41,187 bases of DNA from assembly GCF_000765745.2 (NCBI RefSeq), contig NZ_JRPC02000023.1, positions 1-41,187 of the forward strand, read 5' to 3'. Shown in pieces: positions 33,994-41,187 of this stretch (positions are counted from its first letter, which is position 1; the number at the start of each line of letters is the position of its first letter). The DNA comes from Helicobacter apodemus (GTDB taxonomy: Bacteria; Campylobacterota; Campylobacteria; Campylobacterales; Helicobacteraceae). Under the pieces are notes generated by a model. It saw only the letters and a program-made list of their open reading frames with translations. It ran no database searches and was not told the DNA's origin. A program made the translations under genes and the position numbers.

Positions 33994-36590
33994 TAGTTTC
34001 TTGCTCCCATAAGCTCTTTTATTCTACGCAAAAACCATTCATAATCCTGACGAAACCCTAGAGTAATATTAGATAATGCACTATCAAGATCCCCTAAGGA
34101 TTTACAAAGATTCTCATTTAAGTTTGAAGTTTGAAATAAAGAAGAAGTAATATTTTCTTGCATAATTTTTAAAATCCCATCAATTTCTTTACGATTATTC
34201 TCTAAAGAATGATAAGTTTCATCTAAAGCTAAACCTAAATTTTTTTGCAAATTATTAAATTCATTTAAAAGCTCTGCACTTGCATTTTTTGGTAATTCTA
34301 AACTTTTCTTCGTTAAGAGTGAGAGCATTTCCATATAACCTTTTGCCATAGATTCTAAAGAATCTTTGATTTTTGCTTCTAAGCTAGAATATTGCTTAAT
34401 AACTTCTTTAGAATGCGAATCTAATTGCGTTTTAGAATTTTGCAATAATTCTTTTGTAAAGTTTTGGGTTGTTTTTGCAATAACTCTCAAATATTCCTGT
34501 AAGTCGTTTTGTAAATTTTGATGACTTTGTAAGGTTTGGTCGTATTTTTTCTTCAATTCTTCAAAACTCTTTTGGTTTAAAGTCATAAGTTGATTTTGAT
34601 AGCTTGTTGTTGTATTTTTCAAATACGCAGCTAAAGCTTCTAAAGCATTTTTATAAGATTCTCCAAAGCTACTACGCATTTGGTCTTGAAATTCCCTATT
34701 ACATTCACTACCCTTTTCAATCATCGCATTAATATGTTGCCTAAACCCATTTATATTATGCTGCATTAGATCTTCAAAACTCTTTGTATGCTGTTTGTTA
34801 TACTCTAAAATACGATGGATACTATTATGCATTGTATCAGCAGTTTTATTGAGGCTTTGCGTAATAGTTTCATTACTATGTATAAAAGATTTTTCTATGT
34901 TTTGAGTGCTTTGGCTAAGGGTATTAGCAGTATCATTTAGGAGTGTATCAAGACTTTTAGTAGTTGTTGTCATAGTAGATTCAATCTCTTTTGAAAGTCC
35001 TATTAATGCTTCTTTATTAGTTTTAAAATTTTCCTCTAAAGTTTTAGTGGTATTGCCTAAGAGGGTATCAAAACTAACAATAGCATTCCTAATATGCTCT
35101 TCAATAGTATAAAAATCTTTGCTAAGTTGCTCACTTGTCTTTTGGCTTACTTCTTGCAAGCTTGTATTAGCTTTGTCTAAAGAAAGTTCCATATTTTGTA
35201 TATGCTTAATAAGTAAATCATCACTTCTTTTTGTTTGGCTCTCCATAAGTAGTAAAGATTCCCTTTGGGTATTATCTAGCTTTTGCAAAGTATTATCAAA
35301 AATTTCCCTAATTCCTCCTATTTTCTCTTCAATCTTAAGCTGTATTTGTGTTATCATTTCCGCATTTTTTTCTTTTAGCACTAAATCATTAGCGTAAATT
35401 TCTTGCGTGTAGTGTTGGATTTCATCTTTGATAGCTAATGTAAAGTTTTGAATATTTTCTTTATTTTGTGTTAAGTATTGTTGATTAAAGTTTTCAAATT
35501 GTTGTTGAAGATTAGTTAGATTATCGCTAGTTTTTTGATAATCTTCCTCTAGCACTTTTAAGTTAATAGTTAATAATTCTTGCGTGTTGCTCTGATGTTC
35601 TTTAAGGCTTTGTTTGAAAAACTCCCTTAAAGTTTCAAGATTTATTTTTGTTAAATCTAAAGTTTGAGAATGGGAATCCTCTAAGGTTTTTGTCAATTTT
35701 TCTACGCAATGCAAGGCTTTACTTGCGTCTTCGTGCATTGTAGAAAATCCGGCTAATAGGTGAGATAATTTTTCATTTTCTATTCTTGAAGCTTCAATAC
35801 TATGGGCTAAAGATTCATAAACTCTCAAAATCTCCTCATCGCGTTTAGTAATTAATTCCAAAGAGTTTGTAGAGCTTTCAAAAACACATAAAGTGTTTTT
35901 TAAATGCTCCCCTAGACTTTCTACAGAGTCTTTATAATCCTCTTGCCACTTAACCATTGAAGAAACCGCATTATTAAGCTCCTTAAAGTTATCTCCAAAT
36001 TGATCGCTAATGCGTTGATTAAAATCTTTAATAACTCCCTCTAAAGCAGCAATTAACTCTTTAGAAGCCCCTTGCGCTAAATGGTGCATTGCTTCTTTTA
36101 AGGATTGATTAGTAGTTTGAAAAGATTCTTTTAACACAAGAAAATTTTGGGATTGTATTTGGTAATAATTCTCTTGCAGTTTATGGGTTTGTTTATTTTG
36201 CTCTAAAATCTTTGAGAGATTTTCTAAATCCGTTAATTTATCCAATTTAGAGATTTGAAGTGAAAAATACTCTAGCATATTTTCAAAATCACTTTTAACT
36301 GCTTTGCTCTTTTGTATGATAGCAAGTAAAATAGCTAATCCCATACCTAAAATCGAAGTATAAAAAGCAATTTTTAATCCCCCCAACAAAAAAGGCACAG
36401 AGCTTTCAATATTCACAACATCAAAATTTTGTAACCCCACAAATATACCTACAAAAGTCCCCAAAACCCCAGTGCTCATAATAATGGATTTAAAATCGCG
36501 ATGCTTTTGCTTCCCATAACTAATAAAATCCCAAATCGCCAGTGCAACCATAATGAGGGTAAAAATTATATTAATGGCAATGTTTTCCAT
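33993..36590 (-). CDS. ZorA-like MotA/TolQ/ExbB channel protein with very long helical tail
   Basis: An 865-residue protein. Three hydrophobic segments lie in the first 95 residues (about 7-24, 36-54, 66-92), with the ExbB/TolQ-type glycine motif TGVLGTFVGIFVGL. From about residue 95 to the end it is almost all coiled coil: glutamate-, lysine-, asparagine- and serine-rich with many degenerate repeats (e.g. TTTKSLDTLLNDTANTLSQ). Defence-system ZorA proteins share this exact plan (channel plus a cytoplasmic tail of hundreds of residues that signals phage attack), and this tail is longer than the about 700 residues typical there. It starts one base after the stop of a 59-aa membrane protein gene, and ZorB-like follows. 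Effectors ZorC-E are absent, so anti-phage function is unproven. Confidence 0.8.
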   Translation of the reverse strand: MENIAINIIFTLIMVALAIWDFISYGKQKHRDFKSIIMSTGVLGTFVGIFVGLQNFDVVNIESSVPFLLGGLKIAFYTSILGMGLAILLAIIQKSKAVKSDFENMLEYFSLQISKLDKLTDLENLSKILEQNKQTHKLQENYYQIQSQNFLVLKESFQTTNQSLKEAMHHLAQGASKELIAALEGVIKDFNQRISDQFGDNFKELNNAVSSMVKWQEDYKDSVESLGEHLKNTLCVFESSTNSLELITKRDEEILRVYESLAHSIEASRIENEKLSHLLAGFSTMHEDASKALHCVEKLTKTLEDSHSQTLDLTKINLETLREFFKQSLKEHQSNTQELLTINLKVLEEDYQKTSDNLTNLQQQFENFNQQYLTQNKENIQNFTLAIKDEIQHYTQEIYANDLVLKEKNAEMITQIQLKIEEKIGGIREIFDNTLQKLDNTQRESLLLMESQTKRSDDLLIKHIQNMELSLDKANTSLQEVSQKTSEQLSKDFYTIEEHIRNAIVSFDTLLGNTTKTLEENFKTNKEALIGLSKEIESTMTTTTKSLDTLLNDTANTLSQSTQNIEKSFIHSNETITQSLNKTADTMHNSIHRILEYNKQHTKSFEDLMQHNINGFRQHINAMIEKGSECNREFQDQMRSSFGESYKNALEALAAYLKNTTTSYQNQLMTLNQKSFEELKKKYDQTLQSHQNLQNDLQEYLRVIAKTTQNFTKELLQNSKTQLDSHSKEVIKQYSSLEAKIKDSLESMAKGYMEMLSLLTKKSLELPKNASAELLNEFNNLQKNLGLALDETYHSLENNRKEIDGILKIMQENITSSLFQTSNLNENLCKSLGDLDSALSNITLGFRQDYEWFLRRIKELMGARN

Positions 36591-36770
36591 TTACTTCCTT
36601 TTTCTCCTCTTATCATTATCAAAACGTTCATCATCTAACCAATCAGGCTTTTGAATAGTAGGTCTTTTACGATTTATCATATAAAGCATAAACCGAATCA
36701 CAAAAACTAGCATAACAAAGGTAATAATTGCAGAAATAATAGTCCCTAAATCATAGCTTTCTCTAAACAT
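36591..36770 (-). CDS. Small single-pass membrane protein between exbD and zorA-like
   Basis: A 59-residue frame too short for usual gene-calling cut-offs. The N-terminus MFRESYDLG is followed by one membrane helix (about residues 10-32) and a charged C-terminal tail ending in KRRKRK. Its ATG overlaps the exbD stop by one base (TAATG) and its TAA abuts the ATG of the ZorA-like gene. Both couplings and the clear topology argue that it is a real translated gene. It has no recognised domain; by position it could be an assembly or regulatory subunit of either neighbouring stator. Confidence 0.75.
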   Translation of the reverse strand: MFRESYDLGTIISAIITFVMLVFVIRFMLYMINRKRPTIQKPDWLDDERFDNDKRRKRK

Positions 36771-37156
36771 TAGGGTTGCTCCACTTCAATATCTACATTC
36801 ATCCTATCAATCTTATTAAGCATTCCAATAAGTGCAATAAACTTTTCAAAATAACTCTTAGAATCACCCCTTAATAAAATCGCTGTATCCTTTGGCATTT
36901 CCAATAATGCTAACTCTAGTGCTTCTAAAGTCGTTTGATTTTTATCTAAAAAATAATTTCCTTTTTCATCAATAGTAATTTCTACTTGTTTTAAATCTTG
37001 AGTAATCTCACTAGCTCCTTGTGCTTGGGGAAGATTAATAGGAATCTTACCTTGTGCAATGAAAGTTGCACTTGTTAGCACAATTACAAGCAACACAAGC
37101 ATAATATCAATAAATGGGACAACATTAATAGTATCCATTCTTTTTGCATTCTTCAT
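36770..37156 (-). CDS. exbD: Biopolymer transport protein ExbD/TolR
   Basis: A 128-residue ExbD/TolR protein: short basic cytoplasmic N-terminus, one helix with the proton-translocating Asp17 (NVVPFIDIMLVLLVIVL), and a periplasmic domain of about 85 residues. It works with ExbB as a proton-driven motor that energises TonB- or Tol-type outer membrane machinery. The csrA-ispE-smpB-exbB-exbD order matches H. pylori HP1442-HP1446 as I recall. Whether it serves TonB or Tol is not decided. Confidence 0.9.
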   Translation of the reverse strand: MKNAKRMDTINVVPFIDIMLVLLVIVLTSATFIAQGKIPINLPQAQGASEITQDLKQVEITIDEKGNYFLDKNQTTLEALELALLEMPKDTAILLRGDSKSYFEKFIALIGMLNKIDRMNVDIEVEQP

Positions 37157-37180
37157 TTTTACTCTTTTATTTATCTTTTT

Positions 37181-37615
37181 TTAATCTTTTTCTTTTAAAG
37201 CTTCCCATTTAGCGATTAAAACTTCACTCTGCCTAAGCAAAAAATTATAAAAAACAATAAAAGGAATCGCTACAAGCAATCCTCCAGCAGTTGCGTATAA
37301 AGCTAAAGCAAGACCTGTCATAATAGCCCCTGTATCCACTACCCCAGATTGTCCAATTTGAACAAAAGTTAAGATAATTCCAAAAACTGTCCCTAATAGC
37401 CCAACATAAGGTGCATTAGAACCTATTGTTGCAATAAGCGTTAAGTTTTTAGATAAATCAACTTCTAACTCTACTTTTTTATTATAAGATTTAAGCATAA
37501 TGCTACGATAGAATAAAACACGTTCTATAATAGCCCATAAAGCAATGATACTCATCGCTAACAAAACACCAAAAATTCCATATTCTACAATATCTTTTAA
37601 AGCTAATCCAAACAA
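37181..37615 (-). CDS. exbB: Biopolymer transport protein ExbB/TolQ
   Basis: A 144-residue MotA/TolQ/ExbB channel protein. Helices lie at about 10-29, 62-85 (YVGLLGTVFGIILTFVQIG) and 100-125 (ALALYATAGGLLVAIPFIVFYN). Its length is short for ExbB, but that is usual for the Helicobacter HP1445 type. Start is TTG 37615, with AAGGAG at five bases, directly after the smpB stop. Partner exbD follows 24 bases later. Confidence 0.9.
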   Translation of the reverse strand: MFGLALKDIVEYGIFGVLLAMSIIALWAIIERVLFYRSIMLKSYNKKVELEVDLSKNLTLIATIGSNAPYVGLLGTVFGIILTFVQIGQSGVVDTGAIMTGLALALYATAGGLLVAIPFIVFYNFLLRQSEVLIAKWEALKEKD

Positions 37616-37624
37616 ATTTACTCC

Positions 37625-38083
37625 TTACTTTTTATAAAATTCTTTTAAGCTCTGTGCAATCTCTCTTTTTTGAATCTTTCCTTTAAGACTTTCTCGTTTA
37701 TCGTGGAGATTCTTGCCTTTTGCTAAGGCAATTTCAAGTTTTGCTTTATTTGTTTTATTAAAATAAATCTTTAAAGCTACAATACTCATTCCTGCTACTT
37801 GAGTTTTCCCAAAGAGTTTATCAATCTCTTTTCTATGCAAAAGTAACTTTCTAGGACGTTTTTCATCAGGCTTGTAATAAGGATTGGTTGTCCCTAATGT
37901 TGCAATATGGGCTTGAAACAAAAAAGCTTCACCTTGGATAATTTTAACAAAGCTATCTTTTAAATTTACCCTTGCCTCACGAATAGATTTTACCTCACTA
38001 CCCTTTAATTCAATCCCTGCTTCATATTTTTCTAAAATAAAAAAATCATAATTAGCCTTTTTATTGGTTGCAATTATCTTCAT
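37625..38083 (-). CDS. smpB: SsrA-binding protein SmpB
   Basis: A 152-residue SmpB, which binds tmRNA and rescues stalled ribosomes. Typical features: N-terminal ATNKKANYDFFI, IELKGSEVKSIREARVNLKDSFV, the ARPRKLLLHRKEI-type KRPRKLLLHRKEI near residue 78, and the basic C-terminal tail. The start is ATG 38083, overlapping the ispE stop as ATGA; an ATG six codons earlier lies inside ispE and is less likely. Confidence 0.94.
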   Translation of the reverse strand: MKIIATNKKANYDFFILEKYEAGIELKGSEVKSIREARVNLKDSFVKIIQGEAFLFQAHIATLGTTNPYYKPDEKRPRKLLLHRKEIDKLFGKTQVAGMSIVALKIYFNKTNKAKLEIALAKGKNLHDKRESLKGKIQKREIAQSLKEFYKK

Positions 38084-38832
38084 ACTGCTCTCCAAAAACA
38101 ACTGCCACTACCACTTAAAAAAAACCCTTCCTTAACCCAATGATTAAGATTAGGGTAAATTTTAAGTAAAGGGGCTAATAAATCATTAATCTCAAAAGCA
38201 GATTTTTCTAAAATTTTATTATTCTCTAAATAAAACCAATTTTCTTGACTAGGCTTATAAAAGTTTTTAGAATATTCCTCATAGATTTGAGCGGTATTAC
38301 TAGGAATATTAGGATTTACAATCTCTACTTTTAAAGCTTCTTCATCATAAAATTCCACTACTTCTCCTCTCCCACTTACATTAGCCATTGTATATCCACT
38401 GACAAAAAAAGGCACATCACTCCCAACTCTGCTTCCAATTTCACAAAGCCTTTCTCTCTCCAAATCAAGCTTGCAAAAATCATTCACCCAACACAAAAAA
38501 CTTGCCGCATTAGAACTTCCTCCGCCTAATCCCCCACCACTTGGTATTTTTTTATTAACAACTACTTGTAAATGTGAAAGGATTTCTCTTTGTTGTTGGT
38601 TTAAAAAAGGCAAAATCTCTTTATAAGCTCTATAAATAGTATTTCTGTCTAAAGAACAATCAAAATTTCCTAATATTTCAAACTCTTTAGAATCTAAGCT
38701 TATCTCCATCTCATCATACAAGTCTTTATAAAGCATAAAACGCGAAGAAAGCGTATGATAATCTTGACCTTTGTAAGCCATTTTACCCGTGATTTTCAAA
38801 AAAATATTAATTTTTGCAAAAGATTTTATCAT
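38080..38832 (-). CDS. ispE: 4-(cytidine 5'-diphospho)-2-C-methyl-D-erythritol kinase
   Basis: A 250-residue GHMP-family kinase of the MEP isoprenoid pathway. The start is [13 protein letters not shown] (lysine of the substrate site), followed by the ATP loop [14 protein letters not shown] (near residue 97) and the SGSGSCFW motif at the C-terminus. It overlaps csrA by four bases and smpB by four bases, so it is tightly coupled to both. Confidence 0.93.
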   Translation of the reverse strand: MIKSFAKINIFLKITGKMAYKGQDYHTLSSRFMLYKDLYDEMEISLDSKEFEILGNFDCSLDRNTIYRAYKEILPFLNQQQREILSHLQVVVNKKIPSGGGLGGGSSNAASFLCWVNDFCKLDLERERLCEIGSRVGSDVPFFVSGYTMANVSGRGEVVEFYDEEALKVEIVNPNIPSNTAQIYEEYSKNFYKPSQENWFYLENNKILEKSAFEINDLLAPLLKIYPNLNHWVKEGFFLSGSGSCFWRAV

Positions 38833-39062
38833 AAACTTCTTTTCTTAGCACCCATTAACTTGCCAATATAATCCCCTTGCTTACTAAGAGATTTTTTATT
38901 CTCCTCTAAAATAGCTAATTTCAATTCTTCACGCAAAATCAATAGATTAGGGGGAGCTTCAAATCCTAATTTTACATTTCCTTTATCAATGGAGACAACC
39001 TTAATAACGATATTATCACCAATACTGATACTTTCATTTTCTTTTCTTGATAAAATCAACAC
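38829..39062 (-). CDS. csrA: Carbon storage regulator CsrA
   Basis: A 77-residue Csr[19 protein letters not shown] and the VKLGFEAPP block around residues 30-40 are characteristic; the dimer binds GGA-containing mRNA leaders. In epsilonproteobacteria CsrA is antagonised by FliW and regulates flagellin translation, so it ties to the motility genes elsewhere here. It overlaps truB by seven bases. Confidence 0.95.
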   Translation of the reverse strand: MLILSRKENESISIGDNIVIKVVSIDKGNVKLGFEAPPNLLILREELKLAILEENKKSLSKQGDYIGKLMGAKKRSL

Positions 39063-39880
39063 AAGGAAATCCTATTTACTAAATATTCTATATTTTTTTC
39101 TTGGTATAAAATTATAGAAAAAAATTCCTCAAATTTTACTATATATTTACCTTCTTTGTAAATTTTTAAATCCTCTTTAGAGATTCTTTTTCCATTAAAA
39201 ACAGCTTCTTTAAGATTCTCTTGACACTTAATAATAGGAAAAGGCAAAATATCCAAAGGATTTAGTTTTTTTTCATTTTGATAGACTAATCCCCCCTCAC
39301 TTAATCGCTCCAAATAACTAAGTGAGCCAAAACAATCAAGCTCTCTAGCGATTAATTCTCCTAAAGAGCGGATATAGCTGCCCTCACTCACCCAAACTTT
39401 AAAACTTAAAAAAGGATGAGAGTAATTTAAAAATTCTATTTTAAAAACTTCCATTTCTTGAGCTTTTAAAACCACATTCCCCCCTGCTCTAGCAATTTCA
39501 TAAGCTTTTTTTCCATTAATTTTTTTCGCACTATATTTTGGCGGGATAAAAGAGACTTTACCACAAAAACTTTGCAACAAAGATTCTAGCCTCTCTTCTT
39601 TAAATCTCTTAATATTATGAATCTTTTTAATTCCTTCAATATCTAAGGTATCACTCTCTAATCCTAGCCAAAGTGTAGCTTGATAAACTTTAGGATTCTT
39701 ATCTAAAAATGTAAAAAGTCTTGTATATCTCCCATAAGCAATGATTAAAGTCCCACAAGCAAAAGGATCTAAAATCCCGCTAAACCCAGCTTTTTTAACC
39801 TTATCACGTTTTTTAAGCTGACTTAAATAAGCATTAGAAGAAATAAAGAGAGGTTTTTTGGCAACAAAGATACAATTCAA
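39056..39880 (-). CDS. truB: tRNA pseudouridine(55) synthase
   Basis: A 274-residue TruB. The N-terminal [13 protein letters not shown] and catalytic aspartate in [19 protein letters not shown] (usual form GTLDPLATGVL) are clear; the [17 protein letters not shown] and the [23 protein letters not shown] blocks follow. It makes psi55 in the tRNA T-loop, next to the m5U54 made by TrmA at 15659-16768. It is the first gene of the operon that runs to the ZorB-like gene; AAGGG precedes its ATG. Confidence 0.92.
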   Translation of the reverse strand: MNCIFVAKKPLFISSNAYLSQLKKRDKVKKAGFSGILDPFACGTLIIAYGRYTRLFTFLDKNPKVYQATLWLGLESDTLDIEGIKKIHNIKRFKEERLESLLQSFCGKVSFIPPKYSAKKINGKKAYEIARAGGNVVLKAQEMEVFKIEFLNYSHPFLSFKVWVSEGSYIRSLGELIARELDCFGSLSYLERLSEGGLVYQNEKKLNPLDILPFPIIKCQENLKEAVFNGKRISKEDLKIYKEGKYIVKFEEFFSIILYQEKNIEYLVNRISLC

Positions 39881-39895
39881 ACTTTCCCTTTAAGC

Positions 39896-39901
39896 TATAA
39901 T
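39896..39901 (+). promoter_or_regulatory. -10 box for the small lipoprotein gene
   Basis: A perfect TATAAT lies 17 bases before the ATG at 39919, in the 38-base spacer divergent to truB. Transcription would start near 39908, leaving only about 11 bases of leader that contain the AAAAGG ribosome site. Confidence 0.45.
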
Positions 39902-39918
39902 TATTAAAAAGGATTTTT

Positions 39919-40359
39919 ATGAAAAAGATTTTATCATTTTTTCTTTTAGGGTTTATACTCTATGGTTGCTCTTATAAAGAAAATATCGCCACACAAACCC
40001 CGCTTATCCCATACCCTATGATTATTTATCAAAGCACCTCTAGCACTTCTCCTATCCCACAAGATTTAATCCAAACTTTCCAAAACCGCTTCAAAATACT
40101 TTTTAATCAAAACTCCGATAATGCCATTACGCAAGTAGAATATTTTTTCACAGATTTTTATAATGAATCTCAAGGGGATTTTTCACCTAATGCTTCTTTT
40201 TCAAGGATTGCAAGATATATCTTTACACTCCATATTAAAATCTCATACCCCAACAATATAACAAAAATCCTAAAAAGAGATTATGAATTTCCAGTTATAA
40301 GCTTCAATCCCCTTTATGATTCACATTTTGATAAACTCATTTTAGAATCCTTAAAATAA
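39919..40359 (+). CDS. Small lipoprotein of unknown function
   Basis: A 146-residue lipoprotein: leader MKKILSFFLLGFILYGC with lipobox ending at Cys17. The mature part has strand-rich segments (PMIIYQSTS, ITQVEYFFTDFYN, YIFTLHIKISYP) and a basic C-terminal half. No domain was recognised. It stands alone, between truB on one side and the 730-base gene-poor region on the other, under its own promoter. Confidence 0.7.
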   Translation: MKKILSFFLLGFILYGCSYKENIATQTPLIPYPMIIYQSTSSTSPIPQDLIQTFQNRFKILFNQNSDNAITQVEYFFTDFYNESQGDFSPNASFSRIARYIFTLHIKISYPNNITKILKRDYEFPVISFNPLYDSHFDKLILESLK

Positions 40360-40364
40360 CGCAA

Positions 40365-40586
40365 TTAAAAGAATACTCTTAAGAATCGATATTTTAGAGT
40401 TTCATTTCCTATCTTTAAAAGCTCTTGATGGGTCTTTTTATTCTTCAATAACTCATTGAAATGAAATCCAACCCCACCAAAAGCAATTATTATAAAGAAA
40501 ATAAGAATCCTAGAATTTATATGGATAAATGTTTCTTGAACTTTATAATAATTCCTTTGATACTCTTTGTAAAATTCTTTTATATT
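40365..40586 (-). pseudogene. Coding remnant or start-less small membrane protein
   Basis: A 73-codon open frame (from after TGA at 40587-40589 to TAA 40365-40367) has protein-like composition: a polar segment (KEFYKEYQRNYYKVQ), one membrane helix (ILIFFIIIAFGGVGF) and a charged tail (ELLKNKKTHQELLKIGNETLKYRF). It contains no ATG, GTG or usable TTG at its beginning. It may be the 3' end of a broken gene whose 5' part was lost or frameshifted, or it may start from a rare codon. It lies in the convergent spacer downstream of the lipoprotein gene. Confidence 0.4.
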
Positions 40587-40675
40587 TCAAACTAAAAGAT
40601 TAAAATAAGACTAAAAAACTTTTAAATAAGAATAATCAATAAAACAAATCAATAAAAACAAAATATCTAAACAAA

Positions 40676-40748
40676 GTAAGTAAAACCAACCAACCCTAAC
40701 CAAACAATAACCCCACTAAAGCTTTCTTATATACAACAAAAGAAAGCT
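40676..40748 (+). repeat. 73-bp direct repeat, copy 1
   Basis: Matches 40921-40993 at 67 of 73 positions with no gap. It begins GTAAGTAAAA, runs through a C-rich CTAACC-type core and ends in an inverted repeat (see 40719-40749). The copies are spaced 245 bases start to start. Confidence 0.85.
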
Positions 40749-40749
40749 T
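40719..40749. repeat. Perfect inverted repeat within repeat copy 1
   Basis: AAGCTTTCTT (40719-40728) and AAGAAAGCTT (40740-40749) form a perfect 10-bp stem with an 11-base loop. No T-run follows on either strand, so it is not a standard terminator. In copy 2 the stem survives as nine pairs on the plus-strand transcript with one G-U wobble. Confidence 0.7.
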
Positions 40750-40920
40750 GATTGAAACTAAATAAAACCCTTAAAAGATAAAGTAAGTAATACTAACTAA
40801 GAGTAAATAAAAGCACTAAGCTTTATTGACTCTTAATCATTATCTTTGGTTTAGTGTGGTTTTTAAGTATTATCTTTACTATGTATGAGAGTAACTAAGA
40901 GTAAGTAAGACTAAATAAAA

Positions 40921-40993
40921 GTAAGTAAAAGCAACTAACCCTAACCAACCAATAACCCTACTAAAGTTTTCTTATATACAATAAAAGAAAGCT
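40921..40993 (+). repeat. 73-bp direct repeat, copy 2
   Basis: Second copy of the 40676-40748 repeat, with six substitutions and no indel; four are C in copy 1 to T here. It is preceded by a run of AGTAAGTAA-like short units that also occurs before copy 1 in a shorter form. Confidence 0.85.
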
Positions 40994-41091
40994 AATGATA
41001 AAGAACTTATCTTATACTTTATTGTAAGATTAGGTTTAATTACTAGGGAATAAGTTTAAGTAAGGGTATAAATAGAGATGGAAGTATCCCC

Positions 41092-41187
41092 CTACCACAT
41101 ATAATTAAACTTCCCATATCCTGTATGCATAGTTGTATTCTTAGTCCAATTCATCCCATAATTTAAAGAGAAATAAAAAGCATCATT
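41092..41187 (-). CDS. C-terminus of an outer-membrane beta-barrel protein (5' part outside window)
   Basis: An open frame enters from the right edge and stops at TAG (41094-41092). Its 31 visible residues form two amphipathic strands (FYFSLNYGMNW, then a turn, then TMHTGYGKFNYMW) with alternating aromatic and polar residues and an aromatic C-terminus, as in autotransporter or OMP barrels. The last residue is Trp, where Phe is commoner. The family cannot be named from this fragment. Confidence 0.6.
   Translation of the reverse strand, partial: NDAFYFSLNYGMNWTKNTTMHTGYGKFNYMW

Larger units (their letters stand above)
40587..41091. other. Gene-free AT-rich intergenic tract with repeats
   Basis: About 500 bases with no credible gene on either strand. 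It holds the two 73-bp direct repeats listed separately and many short degenerate units of the type AGTAAGTAA or ACTAAGAGTAA between and around them (for example near 40781-40810 and 40893-40930). No tRNA or convincing rho-independent terminator was seen. It separates the lipoprotein gene from a convergent outer-membrane protein gene. Confidence 0.6.

Noticed and set aside
34906-35397. Two Ser/Leu/Val-rich plus-strand frames inside the ZorA-like gene
   Set aside because: Antisense shadows of the coiled-coil coding sequence, with no ribosome sites.
33253-36590. Complete Zorya type I or II defence system
   Set aside because: No ZorC, ZorD helicase/nuclease or ZorE HNH gene adjoins; flanks are ung and exbBD/smpB housekeeping genes.
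33253-36590. Second flagellar motA/motB pair
   Set aside because: The true pair is at 17533-19121; the long tail and three-helix N-terminus exclude MotA.
40676-40993. CRISPR array
   Set aside because: Only two 73-bp copies with a 172-bp gap, no regular spacers and no cas genes.

Overview
The window is a typical AT-rich (about one third GC by eye) chromosomal stretch of an epsilonproteobacterium, most likely a non-pylori, enterohepatic-type Helicobacter. This rests on gene content and order: HobA, CheV next to a CheA with a C-terminal receiver, pseudaminic-acid synthesis (PseG), Mqo, a csrA-ispE-smpB-exbB-exbD cluster and an rnhA-rnc-aroC cluster as remembered from H. pylori, plus argC and thiS, which H. 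pylori lacks or keeps elsewhere. Genes are tightly packed, often overlap by 1-11 bases, and use many TTG or GTG starts. No rRNA, tRNA, CRISPR array, insertion sequence or prophage was seen.

Layout. 1-940: C-terminus of an outer-membrane beta-barrel followed by a secreted C39-type cysteine peptidase. 1059-6893: a co-directional run azlC-azlD, an ArsC/YffB-like protein, an NlpC/P60 lipoprotein, znuC-like, mqo, znuB-like and a small membrane protein, apparently driven from a promoter whose spacer holds an 18-bp palindrome. 6932-7507: a flagellin-like helical protein behind a sigma-54-like promoter. 7548-9881 (minus): nitroreductase and dnaG. 9971-14094: LapB-like TPR/zinc-ribbon protein, rnhA, rnc, aroC, pseG. 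14086-15561 (minus): an EF-hand-like repeat protein behind a strong sigma-28-like promoter. 15659-19121 (minus): motA-motB-fliP-trmA. 19225-26487: glmU, thiS, argC, an LpxH-like phosphoesterase, cheV, cheA(Y), cheW. 26505-31481 (minus): rppH-lysC-hobA-holB-folP and a helical protein of unknown function. 31624-33256: TetR regulator, gatC, ung. 33253-39880 (minus): truB-csrA-ispE-smpB-exbB-exbD, a 59-residue membrane protein, and a ZorA-like/ZorB-like pair. 39919-40359: small lipoprotein. 40360-41091: about 730 bases without an intact gene, holding a coding remnant and two 73-bp direct repeats. 41092-41187 (minus): C-terminus of another outer-membrane protein.

Functional themes. Motility and chemotaxis dominate (MotAB, FliP, CheV/CheA/CheW, PseG, and two uncharacterised genes tied to flagellar regulation by sigma-54- or sigma-28-like promoters). 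The most unusual item is at the distal end of the smpB-exbBD operon: a second ion-driven stator of the Zorya type (a ZorA-like protein with a tail of about 770 residues, and ZorB-like with an OmpA peptidoglycan-binding domain), preceded by an overlooked 59-aa membrane protein and lacking any ZorC/ZorD/ZorE effector. That module and the two flagellar-promoter genes are the best candidates for undescribed biology here.
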